The notes below the pieces were generated by a model, which had not been told where the DNA came from, ran no database searches, and worked only from the letters and a program-made list of their open reading frames with translations. A DNA stretch of 64,000 bases from positions 3,596,001 to 3,660,000 of the forward strand of contig NZ_JAUSYH010000001.1 of assembly GCF_030816715.1 (NCBI RefSeq), in the 5' to 3' direction. A program made the translations under genes and the position numbers. The DNA is from Streptomyces achromogenes. GTDB lineage: Bacteria > Actinomycetota > Actinomycetes > Streptomycetales > Streptomycetaceae. Of this stretch, positions 55,611 through 64,000 are shown piece by piece (within the stretch, counting starts at the first letter, position 1; every line of letters starts with the position of its first letter).

Positions 55611-57433
55611 CACTTCACCCCTCCTGCCGATTGCTGGGAGCCCAGCGCTCCCGGCTGGTTCTGCACGTTGCTCATCTCGCCGGTGTTGATGACACCGTTG
55701 TTGAGGACGACCGTGATCCGTTCCCGGTATACGCCGGTGTCCACGTTGTGCTCGACCAGGAAGCCATCGACCGAGGCGAGGACCCGCCCCTGCATCATCT
55801 CGATGTAGCGGCGGGCGTCGTCGTACTGCAGCATGTCGTCCATGTACCGGGTCGAGTACGCCTCCCGCAGACTCACTGGCCCTGCACCGGGATCCTGCTC
55901 GGGCTCCTGTTCGCTGCTCTTGGCCCGCTTGAACAGCCGGACCACGAACCAGCCGGTGTCCACGGCAGCGAGATAGGCGGTGCGGCGCTGCCATGCCCAT
56001 CCCGAGCCCGACGCCTTCTTCTCCGCCTCGCGCAGGACGGGGTGGACCGGGTTGACCACGTGCGGGCGGATGACGACCCGCAGGTAGTGGTTCTCGTAGG
56101 CGAAACCGACGAACAGTGAGGCCACCAACTCGCCGTCCCACGAGGTCATGCGTGCGCACAGGAAGCGCCGGGCGACCTTCGGCGCCCGCTGGGCGTCTGC
56201 CGCCCGCACCCCGTCACGGGCCAGGGTGACCAGTCCCTCCCACCCCTCGGGCGCCAGTGTCTCCCAGCGTTCGGCGGAGATCGCCGCGACACCGAACACC
56301 TCCTGCTCGCTGTCGGGATGGAAGTCGCGCAGCGGAGCGATGGGACGCTGCAGTTCGCGGGCCACGTGCGCGTGCAGGTCGTCTGGGGTGAACCGGACCA
56401 CCCCGTCGTCCGTGCGGGCGCCGGCCAGCAGATCCGCCACACTCGGCAGGGCCCGGAGGGAACCGTTCTCAGCTTCGGCGTTGGTGCCCTCGTCGTCGTC
56501 CTGCGACTTGGCGGGCGTCACGTCGATGCCGATCTGGGTCTCGAACCAGACCTTGCCGGCCCCGACGAAGTGATACCGCGACCCCGAGCCGCGAACCTCG
56601 TTCCGGTACGGCACGACCTCCCCGTACGACGCGTCCCGTATCCGTTCCACCGCCCCCCGGAACCGGCGTGGCACCTCGGCACCCCACACCTCGCCCCTGT
56701 CAGCGCGGATCACCGCGCGGAGCCGCCGCTGGGCCAGCAGCCGGTCGGTCCAGAAGGCCGCCCACAACCCGGTCAGCGCCACCACCGGCGCGACGTAACC
56801 GAGCGTCGTCAGTGCGCACAGTCCTGCGGCCACGCAGGCCAGGGCGGTGAGGGCGCGACGCAGCCACAACAGCCGCTGGGCCTGCGCGCACGCGGTCAGT
56901 ACGGCCTCCAGGTCGAAGCCGTACGACGGTGTCGGCCGCCCGTCGGTCATGATGCGGCGGCGCACCCAGCGCACGTATTCGTGGCCGACCACCACCCGTG
57001 GCTGCTTGGGCGCGGTCGGTTCGTCGTCCGTGAGGATCTTCTCCAACGCGGTCCTCTCACCGGAGAGAGCTTCTGCGGCAGCCTTCTCCAGACGCCGCTG
57101 ACGCACCCTCTTGGGAGTGAGCCTGGCGCGCATCTGCCCGGCCTGCTTCCGCCGCCACTTCCGAAGGTTGTCGGCGAACTCGGCGGCTCTGTCCGGCCGC
57201 AGATGAGCGGCCGCGCAGAGTAATCGCGTGGGTTCGGTCGTCCCGACCGTGCCGCTGCCGGCCCGTCCGTCGCGGTTCGTTGCCTGCCGCGGCACCGCCG
57301 GCACTTTCAGCAGTGACCCAGCGTCGTCCGCGGATCTCATGGACTCCGTGCCCATACACCCCCCGTCCATCGGCATGACGAACGATCGTGCCCCACCCAG
57401 GTCGGCCCTGCCTACCATACCCAAGCATCGCAA
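55610..57433 (-). CDS. Large membrane protein with C-terminal NVQNQPGA motif
   Basis: A 607-residue protein of unknown family. After a basic N-terminal region it has two adjacent hydrophobic helices (ALTALACVAAGLCALTTLGY; VAPVVALTGLWAAFW, about residues 195-232). A large soluble part follows, with FVGAGKVWFETQIGIDV near 300 and ELVASLFVGFAYENHYLRVV near 445. The C-terminus ends VLNNGVINTGEMSNVQNQPG ALGSQQSAGG, the motif shared with the next gene. The start is uncertain: several Met codons lie in the first 32 residues (the ATG of MGTESM has GGGGGG upstream). Confidence 0.7.
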   Translation of the reverse strand: MRCLGMVGRADLGGARSFVMPMDGGCMGTESMRSADDAGSLLKVPAVPRQATNRDGRAGSGTVGTTEPTRLLCAAAHLRPDRAAEFADNLRKWRRKQAGQMRARLTPKRVRQRRLEKAAAEALSGERTALEKILTDDEPTAPKQPRVVVGHEYVRWVRRRIMTDGRPTPSYGFDLEAVLTACAQAQRLLWLRRALTALACVAAGLCALTTLGYVAPVVALTGLWAAFWTDRLLAQRRLRAVIRADRGEVWGAEVPRRFRGAVERIRDASYGEVVPYRNEVRGSGSRYHFVGAGKVWFETQIGIDVTPAKSQDDDEGTNAEAENGSLRALPSVADLLAGARTDDGVVRFTPDDLHAHVARELQRPIAPLRDFHPDSEQEVFGVAAISAERWETLAPEGWEGLVTLARDGVRAADAQRAPKVARRFLCARMTSWDGELVASLFVGFAYENHYLRVVIRPHVVNPVHPVLREAEKKASGSGWAWQRRTAYLAAVDTGWFVVRLFKRAKSSEQEPEQDPGAGPVSLREAYSTRYMDDMLQYDDARRYIEMMQGRVLASVDGFLVEHNVDTGVYRERITVVLNNGVINTGEMSNVQNQPGALGSQQSAGGVK

Positions 57434-57483
57434 TCACTCCCAAAACGCCTGTGGCCGTGGGGAGTTCGCTGCTGATTGGGCCT

Positions 57484-58066
57484 TCATGGGCTGGCGGTAC
57501 TCGGGTGGTCCGGCAGGTGCGTTCCCAGGACTTCGGCCAGCCCCTGGCGGGTGGCGGCGAGGACCACCCGGTCCTGCGGGTGGAGGACGTAGCCGGGGTG
57601 CGGATCCCAGAGGAGGCCGCCGTGGTGTTCCATACCGTCGTGGGACGGTGTCACCGCGAGGTCGGGCAGGCGGTCGCCGGGTTCGGTGGAGTCGACGGCC
57701 AGGACGCGCCAGGCTCCCGGACGGAGGGGATTGAGGCGGCGGACCGCGAGGGCGGCGCGGATGTTGGTCTCGTCGTCATGGACAAGCGCGAAGCCGTCGG
57801 CCCGCGCGACACCGGCCTCCGCGAATGCCTGTCGTTGACGACCGCGGCCTGGAGGACACGGTGCCCGGTTCCCGGTCCGTGGCGGAGGCCCGGTTCACGA
57901 CCGCCCGCATGCGAACAGAGGCCGCCGCCGCCCATCTCTCCGTAACGGTGCCTGCGGTGCCGGCACCGGGCAGCGACGATACAACGACGGTGACCCGCGC
58001 GCGGTACAGCTCACGCAGCTCGGCGGACAGGCGTTCGGCGAGGGCGTCGTCGCCGCACACGACCAT
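57484..58066 (-). pseudogene. RCK/TrkA-N NAD-binding K+ channel-type protein gene with frameshifts
   Basis: Three minus-strand frames join into one protein. ATG 58066 starts MVVCGDDALAERLSAELREL, a Rossmann strand of TrkA-N/RCK proteins. After a shift near 57880, RVLQAAVVND appears. A second shift near 57830 leads to AFAEAGVARADGFALVHDDE, TNIRAALAVRRLNP and then a TrkA-C-like end (PHPGYVLHPQDRVVLAATRQ). The order matches actinobacterial RCK proteins that gate K+ transport. The spacer between the first two pieces is shorter than usual, so some sequence is also deleted. Confidence 0.78.
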
Positions 58067-58486
58067 GTGGCCTGGAAGCGCCGGATGCCGGGTCTAGCCG
58101 GGAAGTGAGGGACCGCGCCTCACGAGTGGGTCCGCCTCCCGACGGTAGCGACGTGGCTGCGGAGCTGGCCTCCGTCTGCTCGGCCGTCGACCACCCGGCT
58201 GCCTCCAATGGCTCGGTACGCGACGCGGCCCACCCCCGCTCCTTCCTCGATGCTGCTGTCGACCAGGCCGGACGACGACGGCAAGGTTAGACAACGGCCC
58301 AGCACGCGCCGAAGTAGTCGTCGCCCGGCATCAAGGAGGCATCAAGACTGCCGGAACACGGCAATGCGCCGCTCTCCATGGGCAGTTCAAGATGAGGGCA
58401 GCGGAAACAAGGGGAGCAGTCCCGGCACCGCGCCCTGGCGACAGGGTGGCTGCCGGGACTCGGGAACTCGGCTCGGGGGCGAGGAC
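58067..58486. other. Intergenic region upstream of the YqiJ-like gene
   Basis: About 420 bp holding the promoter of the yqiJ-flotillin-ATPase set and the region upstream of the RCK pseudogene. Open frames here are short and unlike known proteins. Confidence 0.45.
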
Positions 58487-58921
58487 ATGGGGCAGATCGT
58501 CGACGCAGCCGTGCGGTTCCCCACCGTCACCCTCACTTCGGCCCTGGCCGTCGCTCTCGGTTTCTGGCTGCTGGTCCTGTCGGGCCGGGCCGACGTGCGC
58601 GCCTTCGACGCCGACGCCCCATCGCTGACCAGGTCGCTCGGCGGGACGCCGGTCGCCGTTGCCGCCTCCGTCGTGATCGTGAGTGCCTGGCTCGTCAGCA
58701 TCACCGGAACGCTCCTGATGGATCTGGCACGCCTGACCGGTCCCGGTGGTGCCGCGGCCCGGGTCGCACTGCTCGTCCTGTCCGCCCTCGTCGCCTGGCC
58801 GGTGACACGAAGGTGCGCGGCCTCCCTCGCCAGGGTGTTCCCGGGCATCCCCAGGTTGTACCGGCGGGCTGCGACGAGCAATGCCCCGTACGACCCCGGC
58901 AGTCCCCACACCCGCGGCTGA
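58487..58921 (+). CDS. YqiJ-like (NfeD-related) membrane protein
   Basis: A 144-residue protein with three hydrophobic segments (FPTVTLTSALAVALGFWLLV; VAVAASVVIVSAWLVSITG; VALLVLSALVAWPVT). The start (IVDAAVRFPTVTLTSAL) resembles the N-terminal domain of YqiJ/OB-fold proteins that stand upstream of flotillin (yqiK) genes. The C-terminal OB-fold domain of longer family members is not seen. The flotillin gene follows after 131 bp. Confidence 0.7.
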   Translation: MGQIVDAAVRFPTVTLTSALAVALGFWLLVLSGRADVRAFDADAPSLTRSLGGTPVAVAASVVIVSAWLVSITGTLLMDLARLTGPGGAAARVALLVLSALVAWPVTRRCAASLARVFPGIPRLYRRAATSNAPYDPGSPHTRG

Positions 58922-59052
58922 GCCGTCCACGGGCCGTACTAGCGGACCACGCTCTCACGACTGACGCATGCCCGACGCACCTGCCCGCAGCGGAGCGGGC
59001 CACCCGCCTCGCCTTAGAGGCTCCAACTCCTCGCAGACTTCAAGGATTTCGT

Positions 59053-61098
59053 ATGGATGCCATCACCGTGGGCGTCGGCGTGCTCATCGCCGCCTGCCTG
59101 CTCGTCGTCACCGCCGTGCTGTTCGTCGTCTCCCGGCTGTTCCGCAAGGTGGAGCAGGGCAAGGCGCTGATCGTCTCCAAAGTGCGCAAGGTCGATGTGA
59201 CCTTCACCGGTCAGGTGGTCCTGCCGGTGCTGCACAAGGCCGAGGTGATGGACATCTCGGTGAAGACGATCGAGATCACCCGGGCCGGCAAGGAGGGGCT
59301 GATCTGCCGGGACAACATCCGCGCGGACATCCGGATCTCGTTCTTCGTGAAGGTGAACAAGACCGTCGAGGACGTCATCAAGGTCGCCCAGGCCGTCGGC
59401 ACCGTGCGGGCGAGCGATCAGAGGACGTTGCAGGAGCTGTTCCACGCGAAGTTCTCCGAGGCGCTGAAGACCGTCGGCAAGCAGATGGACTTCACCGACC
59501 TCTACACCAAGCGTGAGGAACTGCGATACCAGATCATCGAGTTGATTGGCGTCGACCTCAACGGCTACCACCTGGAGGACGCGGCGATCGACTACCTGGA
59601 GCAGACACCGCTCACTCAGCTGGACCCGGCCAACGTCCTGGACGCTCAGGGCATCCGGAAGATCACCGAGCTGACGGCCGTGGAGCATGTGCGCACCAAT
59701 GAGGCGCAGCGCACGGAGGAGAAGGAGATCACCCGGCAGAACGTCGACGCTCGCGAGGCCATTTTGGAGCTGGAGCGCCGGCAGGCCGACGCCGAGATCA
59801 AGCAGCGGCGGGAGATCGACACCGTGCGGGCCAGGGAAGAGGCCGAGACGGCGCGGGTGATGGAGGAAGAGCGCCTGCGGGCGCAGTCCGCTTTCCTCAG
59901 GACCGAGGAGCAGCTCGGCATCCAGCGGGAGAACCAGGCCCGCGAGGTCGCCGTCGCGCAGAAGAACCGCGAGCGGGTCATCGCGATCGAGAACGAGCGC
60001 ATCGAGAAGGACCGCCTCCTCGAGGTCATCGCGAGGGAGCGGGAGACCCAGCTGACGCAGATCGCCGCCTCGAAGGAGGTCGAGGGCGAGAAGCGGGAGA
60101 TCGCCGAGGTCATCCGGGAAAGGGTCGCGGTCGACCGTACGGTCGCCGAGCAGGAGGAGGCCATCAAGAAGCTGCGGGCCGTGGAGGAGGCCGAGCGTGG
60201 CCGGCAGACCGTGATCATCGCCGCCGAGGCGGAGGCGCAGGAGAAGCTGGTCAAGGACATCAAGGCTGCCGAAGCCGCCGAGCAGGCCGCTGTCCACCGC
60301 GCCGCCGAGGAGCTCACTTTGGCCGAGGCGCGGCTGAAGAGTGCCAACCTCGACGCGCAGGCCAGGCTGCGCGTCGCCGAAGGCGTCCAGGCCGAGACGG
60401 CTGCCGAGGGCCTCGCGGCCGTCCAGGTCCGTGACAAGGAGGCCGAGGTCATCGAGAAGGCCGGCCGCGCGGAGGCCGAGGCGGCCCAGGCGCGGATGCG
60501 GGCCGAGGCGGAGGGCGTCCGGGCGAAGGCTCTCGCCGAGGCCGAGGGCATCGGCGAGAAGCTGAAGGCGGAGGCGGCCGGCCTGACGGAGAAGGCGGCG
60601 GCGATGGCCGCGCTCGACGAGGCGTCTCGCGGGCACGAGGAGTACCGGCTGCGGCTCCAGGCGGAGAAGGAGGTCCGGCTCGCCGGACTGGACATGCAGA
60701 AGCACGTCGCCGAGGCGCAGGCCACCGTCCTCGCCACCGGCCTGGAGAACGCCGACATCAACATCGTCGGTGGGGAGTCGGTCTTCTTCGACCGGCTGGT
60801 CTCCTCGATCGCGCTCGGCAAGAGCGTCGACGGGTTCGTCCAGCACTCCGAGACGGCTCAGGCTCTCGCGGGGCCCTGGCTGGACGGTTCGTCGAACTTC
60901 ACCGACGACCTCACCCGCGTCCTCGCCTCGGTCTCCACGGCGGACGTGCAGAACCTGACCGTCTCCGCGCTGCTGATGAAGCTGATGAAGACGGGGGGAG
61001 CCGACTCCGGCGCTCTGGAGCAGCTGCTCAGCAGGGCCGGCGAACTGGGTGTCGCCGACACCTCGCTTGCGGCCCTGAACGGCAGCGCCAGGGTCTGA
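59053..61098 (+). CDS. Flotillin-like SPFH/band-7 protein (YqiK type)
   Basis: A 681-residue flotillin. An N-terminal membrane anchor (residues 5-28) precedes the SPFH domain (about 30-220: KVEQGKALIVSKVRKVDVTF; ELIGVDLNGYHLEDAAIDYL). A very long Glu/Ala/Arg heptad region (about 225-560) is a coiled coil with AEAEAQEKL-type repeats, followed by a C-terminal flotillin region (NADINIVGGESVFFDRLVS). Such proteins scaffold membrane microdomains. The ATG at 59053 lacks a strong ribosome binding site. A perfect 17-bp hairpin separates it from the next gene, so expression of the two may differ. Confidence 0.92.
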   Translation: MDAITVGVGVLIAACLLVVTAVLFVVSRLFRKVEQGKALIVSKVRKVDVTFTGQVVLPVLHKAEVMDISVKTIEITRAGKEGLICRDNIRADIRISFFVKVNKTVEDVIKVAQAVGTVRASDQRTLQELFHAKFSEALKTVGKQMDFTDLYTKREELRYQIIELIGVDLNGYHLEDAAIDYLEQTPLTQLDPANVLDAQGIRKITELTAVEHVRTNEAQRTEEKEITRQNVDAREAILELERRQADAEIKQRREIDTVRAREEAETARVMEEERLRAQSAFLRTEEQLGIQRENQAREVAVAQKNRERVIAIENERIEKDRLLEVIARERETQLTQIAASKEVEGEKREIAEVIRERVAVDRTVAEQEEAIKKLRAVEEAERGRQTVIIAAEAEAQEKLVKDIKAAEAAEQAAVHRAAEELTLAEARLKSANLDAQARLRVAEGVQAETAAEGLAAVQVRDKEAEVIEKAGRAEAEAAQARMRAEAEGVRAKALAEAEGIGEKLKAEAAGLTEKAAAMAALDEASRGHEEYRLRLQAEKEVRLAGLDMQKHVAEAQATVLATGLENADINIVGGESVFFDRLVSSIALGKSVDGFVQHSETAQALAGPWLDGSSNFTDDLTRVLASVSTADVQNLTVSALLMKLMKTGGADSGALEQLLSRAGELGVADTSLAALNGSARV

Positions 61099-61104
61099 CA
61101 GGCC

Positions 61105-61147
61105 GCGGTCCGGAGCTGCCGCACAGGGGACGGCAGCTCCGGACCGC
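61105..61147 (+). terminator. Hairpin terminator after the flotillin gene
   Basis: A perfect 17-bp stem (GCGGTCCGGAGCTGCCG and its complement) with a 9-nt loop, followed by TCTTTC. It stands 27 bp before the next start codon, so it could attenuate transcription into the large ATPase gene. Confidence 0.88.
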
Positions 61148-61173
61148 TCTTTCGACGTTCTGAGAGGGACTCC

Positions 61174-64000
61174 ATGACCACCGGCCTGGACACCGGCACG
61201 TACGAGGTGCTGCGCGACCGCCTCACCGCGCAGGCCGCCGAGCTCGCCCGCCGCGCCGAGGAGCTGAACGCCCGCCGCACGGAAGAGTTCGGCTCCACGC
61301 GGCTCGAACTCGCCGGCACCGAGAGGCTGCGCACCGCGCGCGCCTGCGTGCCCCGGGACATCGTGGCCGTCGGCGGCGTCCTGCTCTTCGGCCACAATGT
61401 CTTCCTCGGCCGGGGGCCGGAGAAGACCGTCGGCGACGTCTTCGCGCTGCACGACCGTGACCTGAACCGGCTGCCGGACGACGCCGTGCCAGGCCTGCTC
61501 GACGACCCGGCCTTCGTCCGCGAGTTCGCCGCCCTCTACCGCTACTACCGTCAGGCCCACCTCCTTCAGCTCCGCCGCGTCGACGGCAGACTGCTGGCCG
61601 TCTTCCGGACCGGTGAGAAGGCCGGGGACATCCGCGTCCTGCGCTGGGCCGTGACCGACGACGGCCAGGTGTCCTTCCTCGACGCGCGCGGCGAGCGCGA
61701 TCACGTCTTCCCGCCCTCCCACGACTTCGCGTGGACGCGGACCTCCCGTGAGGACCACGTCCTCGGCCGCCATCCTCACGTCTCCATCGAGGGCGAGGTC
61801 TTCGTCGCCACCGTCGGCGGCACCCTCACCGTCAGGGTCGAGAACAACACGGAGACCGGCGAGGGCGTCTACACGGAACCCGTGGACGAGCCGCTGCAGT
61901 CCCTCGCTGACGCGGACATCGCGTACGCACGCGTGGGGGCCCTGATCCTGCTGCGGATCCGCCCCTACAAGGAGGACGCCGACCGCCACCTGGTGTTCAA
62001 CACCCTCACCAGGACGGTCGTCCGTCTCGACGGGATCGGGCAGGCGTGCCGTCGGCTGCCCGACGACCAGGGAATCGTCTTGCCCGGCGGCTACTGCCTG
62101 GCCACGGGCGCGTACAAGACCTTCGATGCGGTCGTCACCGAGGGCCTGGAGTTCGAGCGCGCGGTCCGCTCACCCAACGGCGAGGACGTGCTGTTCGCCT
62201 TCCACGCGCGGGTGGAGGGCCGCAGCCTGCTGCTGCCGTACAACGTGATCCGCAAGGAGGTCGCCGCCCCGCTCTCCTGCCAGGGCTGGGCGCTGTTCGA
62301 CGACGGCGCGCTCGTCGTGCTGCGCGCGGACAGCGACGAACCGCAGCACATCCATCCCGTCCAGCTGTGGAACTCGCCGTTCGTCTCCGACACCCACGCC
62401 GCAGCCCGGCCAGCGGGCACCGGTCCGCTCGCCCGCGTCGGCAACGCCGACCTCGTGCGCGCCATCTCCGACTGCCTGTCCATCACCCGCGCCGTCACCG
62501 AGACCACCGAGACGAGCGAGGTGTACGAAGCACTGACCGCCGCCTGCGTCCGGGCGGCCGACTCCCACCACTGGCTGGGCGAGCCCGGACTCGGCGATCT
62601 GCACGAGCCGCTCACACAGGTGCGGACAACTGCCGAGCAGGTGCTGGCCGAGTTCGAAACTGTCCAGGCACTCACCCGGCAGGCCGCAGACGCGCTGACG
62701 GAGGCCGCGGAGCGGGCCGCCGTCGTCGTACGGCGTCTGCGCGGCGAGGCCCCGCGCAGCGCCGCCGCCTGGGTCACCGGTCTGACCGAACTCCGGCACG
62801 CCCAAGGCCACCTGCTCACCCTCAAGGACATGCGGTACGCCGACACCGCGCGCATCGACGAACTCTCCTCCGACGTGGAGGCTGACCTGGCCGCCTTCGG
62901 GCAGCGGGCCGTAGCTCACCTCGCGCGCGGGGACGCCTTCGCCGACCATCAGTCCGACGTCGAGCAGCTCGTCACCGACGCCGAGGCGATCACCACCGTC
63001 GCCGAAGCCGCATCCGTCGCCGCCCGCCTTGACGAACTCGCCGACGGACTGCGCACCGTCACCGAGGTCGTCACCGGCCTCGACATCGCCGGCGCGACCG
63101 TCCGCACGTCCATCCTGGAACAGATCGCCGAGGTCCTCGGCGGGGTCAATCGCGCCCGCGCCCTTCTCGACAGCCGCCGTCGCGCACTCCTGGACCGGGA
63201 AGGACGGTCAGAGTTCGCGGCCGAGTTCGCCCTGCTGGGCCAGGCGGTCACCGGCGCGCTCGCCGCCGCGGACAGCCCCGAGGCGTGCGACGAGCAACTC
63301 GCCCGCTTGCTCGTCCAGCTGGAGAACCTGGAGTCCCGGTTCGCCGAGTTCGACGACTTCCTCGTGGACCTCGCCGACAAGCGCGACGAGGTCCACGAGA
63401 CCTTCTCCGCCCGTAAACAGACCCTCGCCGACGCCCGCGCCCGCCACGCCGAACGCCTCGCCGACTCGGCGGTCCGCGTCCTGCGGACCATCACCCGCCG
63501 CGCCGCCACACTCGCCGACACGGACGCCGTCACCACGTACTTCACCTCCGATCCCATGGTCGCCAAGGTCCGCCGCGTCGCCGACGAACTGCGCGAACTC
63601 GGCGACCAGGTCAAGGCGGAGGAACTCGACAGCTGCCTCAAAGCCGCCCGGCAGGAAGCCCTCCGTTCCCTGCGCGACCGCACCGACCTCTACACCGACG
63701 ACGGCCGCACCCTCCGCCTCGGCACCCACCGCTTCGCGGTCAACACCCAGTCCCTCGACCTCACCCTCGTCCCGCACGGTGACACCCTCGCCTTCGCCCT
63801 CACCGGCACCGACTACCGCTCACCGGTCACGGACCCCGACTTCACCGCCACCCGCCCATACTGGGACCGCCCGCTGCCCTCGGAGTCACCCGAGGTCTAC
63901 CGCGCCGAACACCTCGCCGCCCGGCTGCTGAACGAACACGGCCCGGCGGTCCTGGAGGAGGCAGACCTGCCCGACCTCGTACGGCAGGCCGCGGAGACCG
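61174..64000 (+). CDS. Large coiled-coil protein like 'DNA repair ATPase', 3'-truncated by the window edge
   Basis: The first 942 residues of a very long protein. The start is the ATG at 61174 after GAGAGGGAC. A short coiled coil (QAAELARRAEELNARRTEEF) leads to a beta-propeller-like region (about 55-400: LFGHNVFLGRGPEKTVGDVF; YARVGALILLRIRPYKED; FVATVGGTLTVRVENNT). Long helical and coiled-coil segments follow (about 430-840). This layout recalls the very long bacterial proteins annotated DNA repair ATPase, which end in an AAA ATPase; that end lies outside the window, so no Walker motif can be checked. It follows the flotillin gene directly, a pairing I believe recurs. Confidence 0.65.
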   Translation, partial: MTTGLDTGTYEVLRDRLTAQAAELARRAEELNARRTEEFGSTRLELAGTERLRTARACVPRDIVAVGGVLLFGHNVFLGRGPEKTVGDVFALHDRDLNRLPDDAVPGLLDDPAFVREFAALYRYYRQAHLLQLRRVDGRLLAVFRTGEKAGDIRVLRWAVTDDGQVSFLDARGERDHVFPPSHDFAWTRTSREDHVLGRHPHVSIEGEVFVATVGGTLTVRVENNTETGEGVYTEPVDEPLQSLADADIAYARVGALILLRIRPYKEDADRHLVFNTLTRTVVRLDGIGQACRRLPDDQGIVLPGGYCLATGAYKTFDAVVTEGLEFERAVRSPNGEDVLFAFHARVEGRSLLLPYNVIRKEVAAPLSCQGWALFDDGALVVLRADSDEPQHIHPVQLWNSPFVSDTHAAARPAGTGPLARVGNADLVRAISDCLSITRAVTETTETSEVYEALTAACVRAADSHHWLGEPGLGDLHEPLTQVRTTAEQVLAEFETVQALTRQAADALTEAAERAAVVVRRLRGEAPRSAAAWVTGLTELRHAQGHLLTLKDMRYADTARIDELSSDVEADLAAFGQRAVAHLARGDAFADHQSDVEQLVTDAEAITTVAEAASVAARLDELADGLRTVTEVVTGLDIAGATVRTSILEQIAEVLGGVNRARALLDSRRRALLDREGRSEFAAEFALLGQAVTGALAAADSPEACDEQLARLLVQLENLESRFAEFDDFLVDLADKRDEVHETFSARKQTLADARARHAERLADSAVRVLRTITRRAATLADTDAVTTYFTSDPMVAKVRRVADELRELGDQVKAEELDSCLKAARQEALRSLRDRTDLYTDDGRTLRLGTHRFAVNTQSLDLTLVPHGDTLAFALTGTDYRSPVTDPDFTATRPYWDRPLPSESPEVYRAEHLAARLLNEHGPAVLEEADLPDLVRQAAET

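Noticed and set aside
57388..57945. 185-codon plus-strand frame near the RCK locus
   Set aside because: The opposite strand carries conserved RCK/TrkA-C protein text in three frames, so the plus-strand frame is a shadow.

Overview
The window is high-GC actinobacterial DNA, almost certainly a Streptomyces chromosome. Third-codon positions are strongly GC-rich, GTG starts and 4-bp start/stop overlaps are common, and the order ugd - M19 dipeptidases - purE - purK - GtrA - two-component system - POT transporter - partner-switching sigma locus - hut genes matches, from memory, the conserved region around SCO3052-SCO3073 of S. coelicolor. This recollection was not searched.

Positions 1-30,400 are core chromosome. 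In order they hold: a UDP-glucose dehydrogenase fragment; a CGNR protein; tandem VOC proteins; a purK-purE-dipeptidase operon followed by a catalytically dead dipeptidase paralogue; GtrA; a response regulator and histidine kinase; a POT peptide transporter; a four-gene surface-protein operon with LPQTG and LAETG sorting signals; a frameshifted 3' remnant of a seryl-tRNA synthetase; anti-sigma, anti-anti-sigma and sigma genes; an EamA exporter that converges on and overlaps hutI; the hutU-M20 hydrolase-hutF-hutI histidine-degradation genes; a Roadblock/LC7 cluster; and an RpiR regulator.

Positions about 30,490-39,570 are a Tn7-like transposition module. It has three copies of an AAATGAGAGTG repeat at one end, then tniQ-tnsA-tnsB-tnsC-tniQ on the plus strand and two more tniQ genes on the minus strand. 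Catalytic residues of TnsA, TnsB and TnsC are intact. Four TniQ-family targeting proteins in one element is the outstanding feature. The second transposon end was not found.

Positions about 39,700-58,500 are a plastic, partly decayed island centred on cation homeostasis: NhaA, a KhtTU-type K+/H+ antiporter pair, a CPA1 antiporter and an ArsB/NhaD-type transporter, plus broken CBS, TrkH/KtrB and RCK genes. It also holds a frameshifted flavodoxin gene, IS5 and IS110 remnants, ArsR with two operator-like palindromes, a GlsB/YeaQ protein and a PucR regulator. A nearly identical 26-nt motif lies upstream of both nhaA and the CPA1 gene, on opposite strands, and probably marks a shared cation-responsive RNA element.

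Positions 55,200-64,000 hold two membrane-associated gene sets. The first is a pair of unrecognised proteins sharing an Asn/Gln/Gly-rich motif built on NVQNQPGA, one at its C-terminus and the other at its N-terminus; this resembles paired amyloid-signalling proteins. The second is a YqiJ-like protein, a flotillin (YqiK-like), and the start of a very large protein like those annotated 'DNA repair ATPase', which runs off the window.
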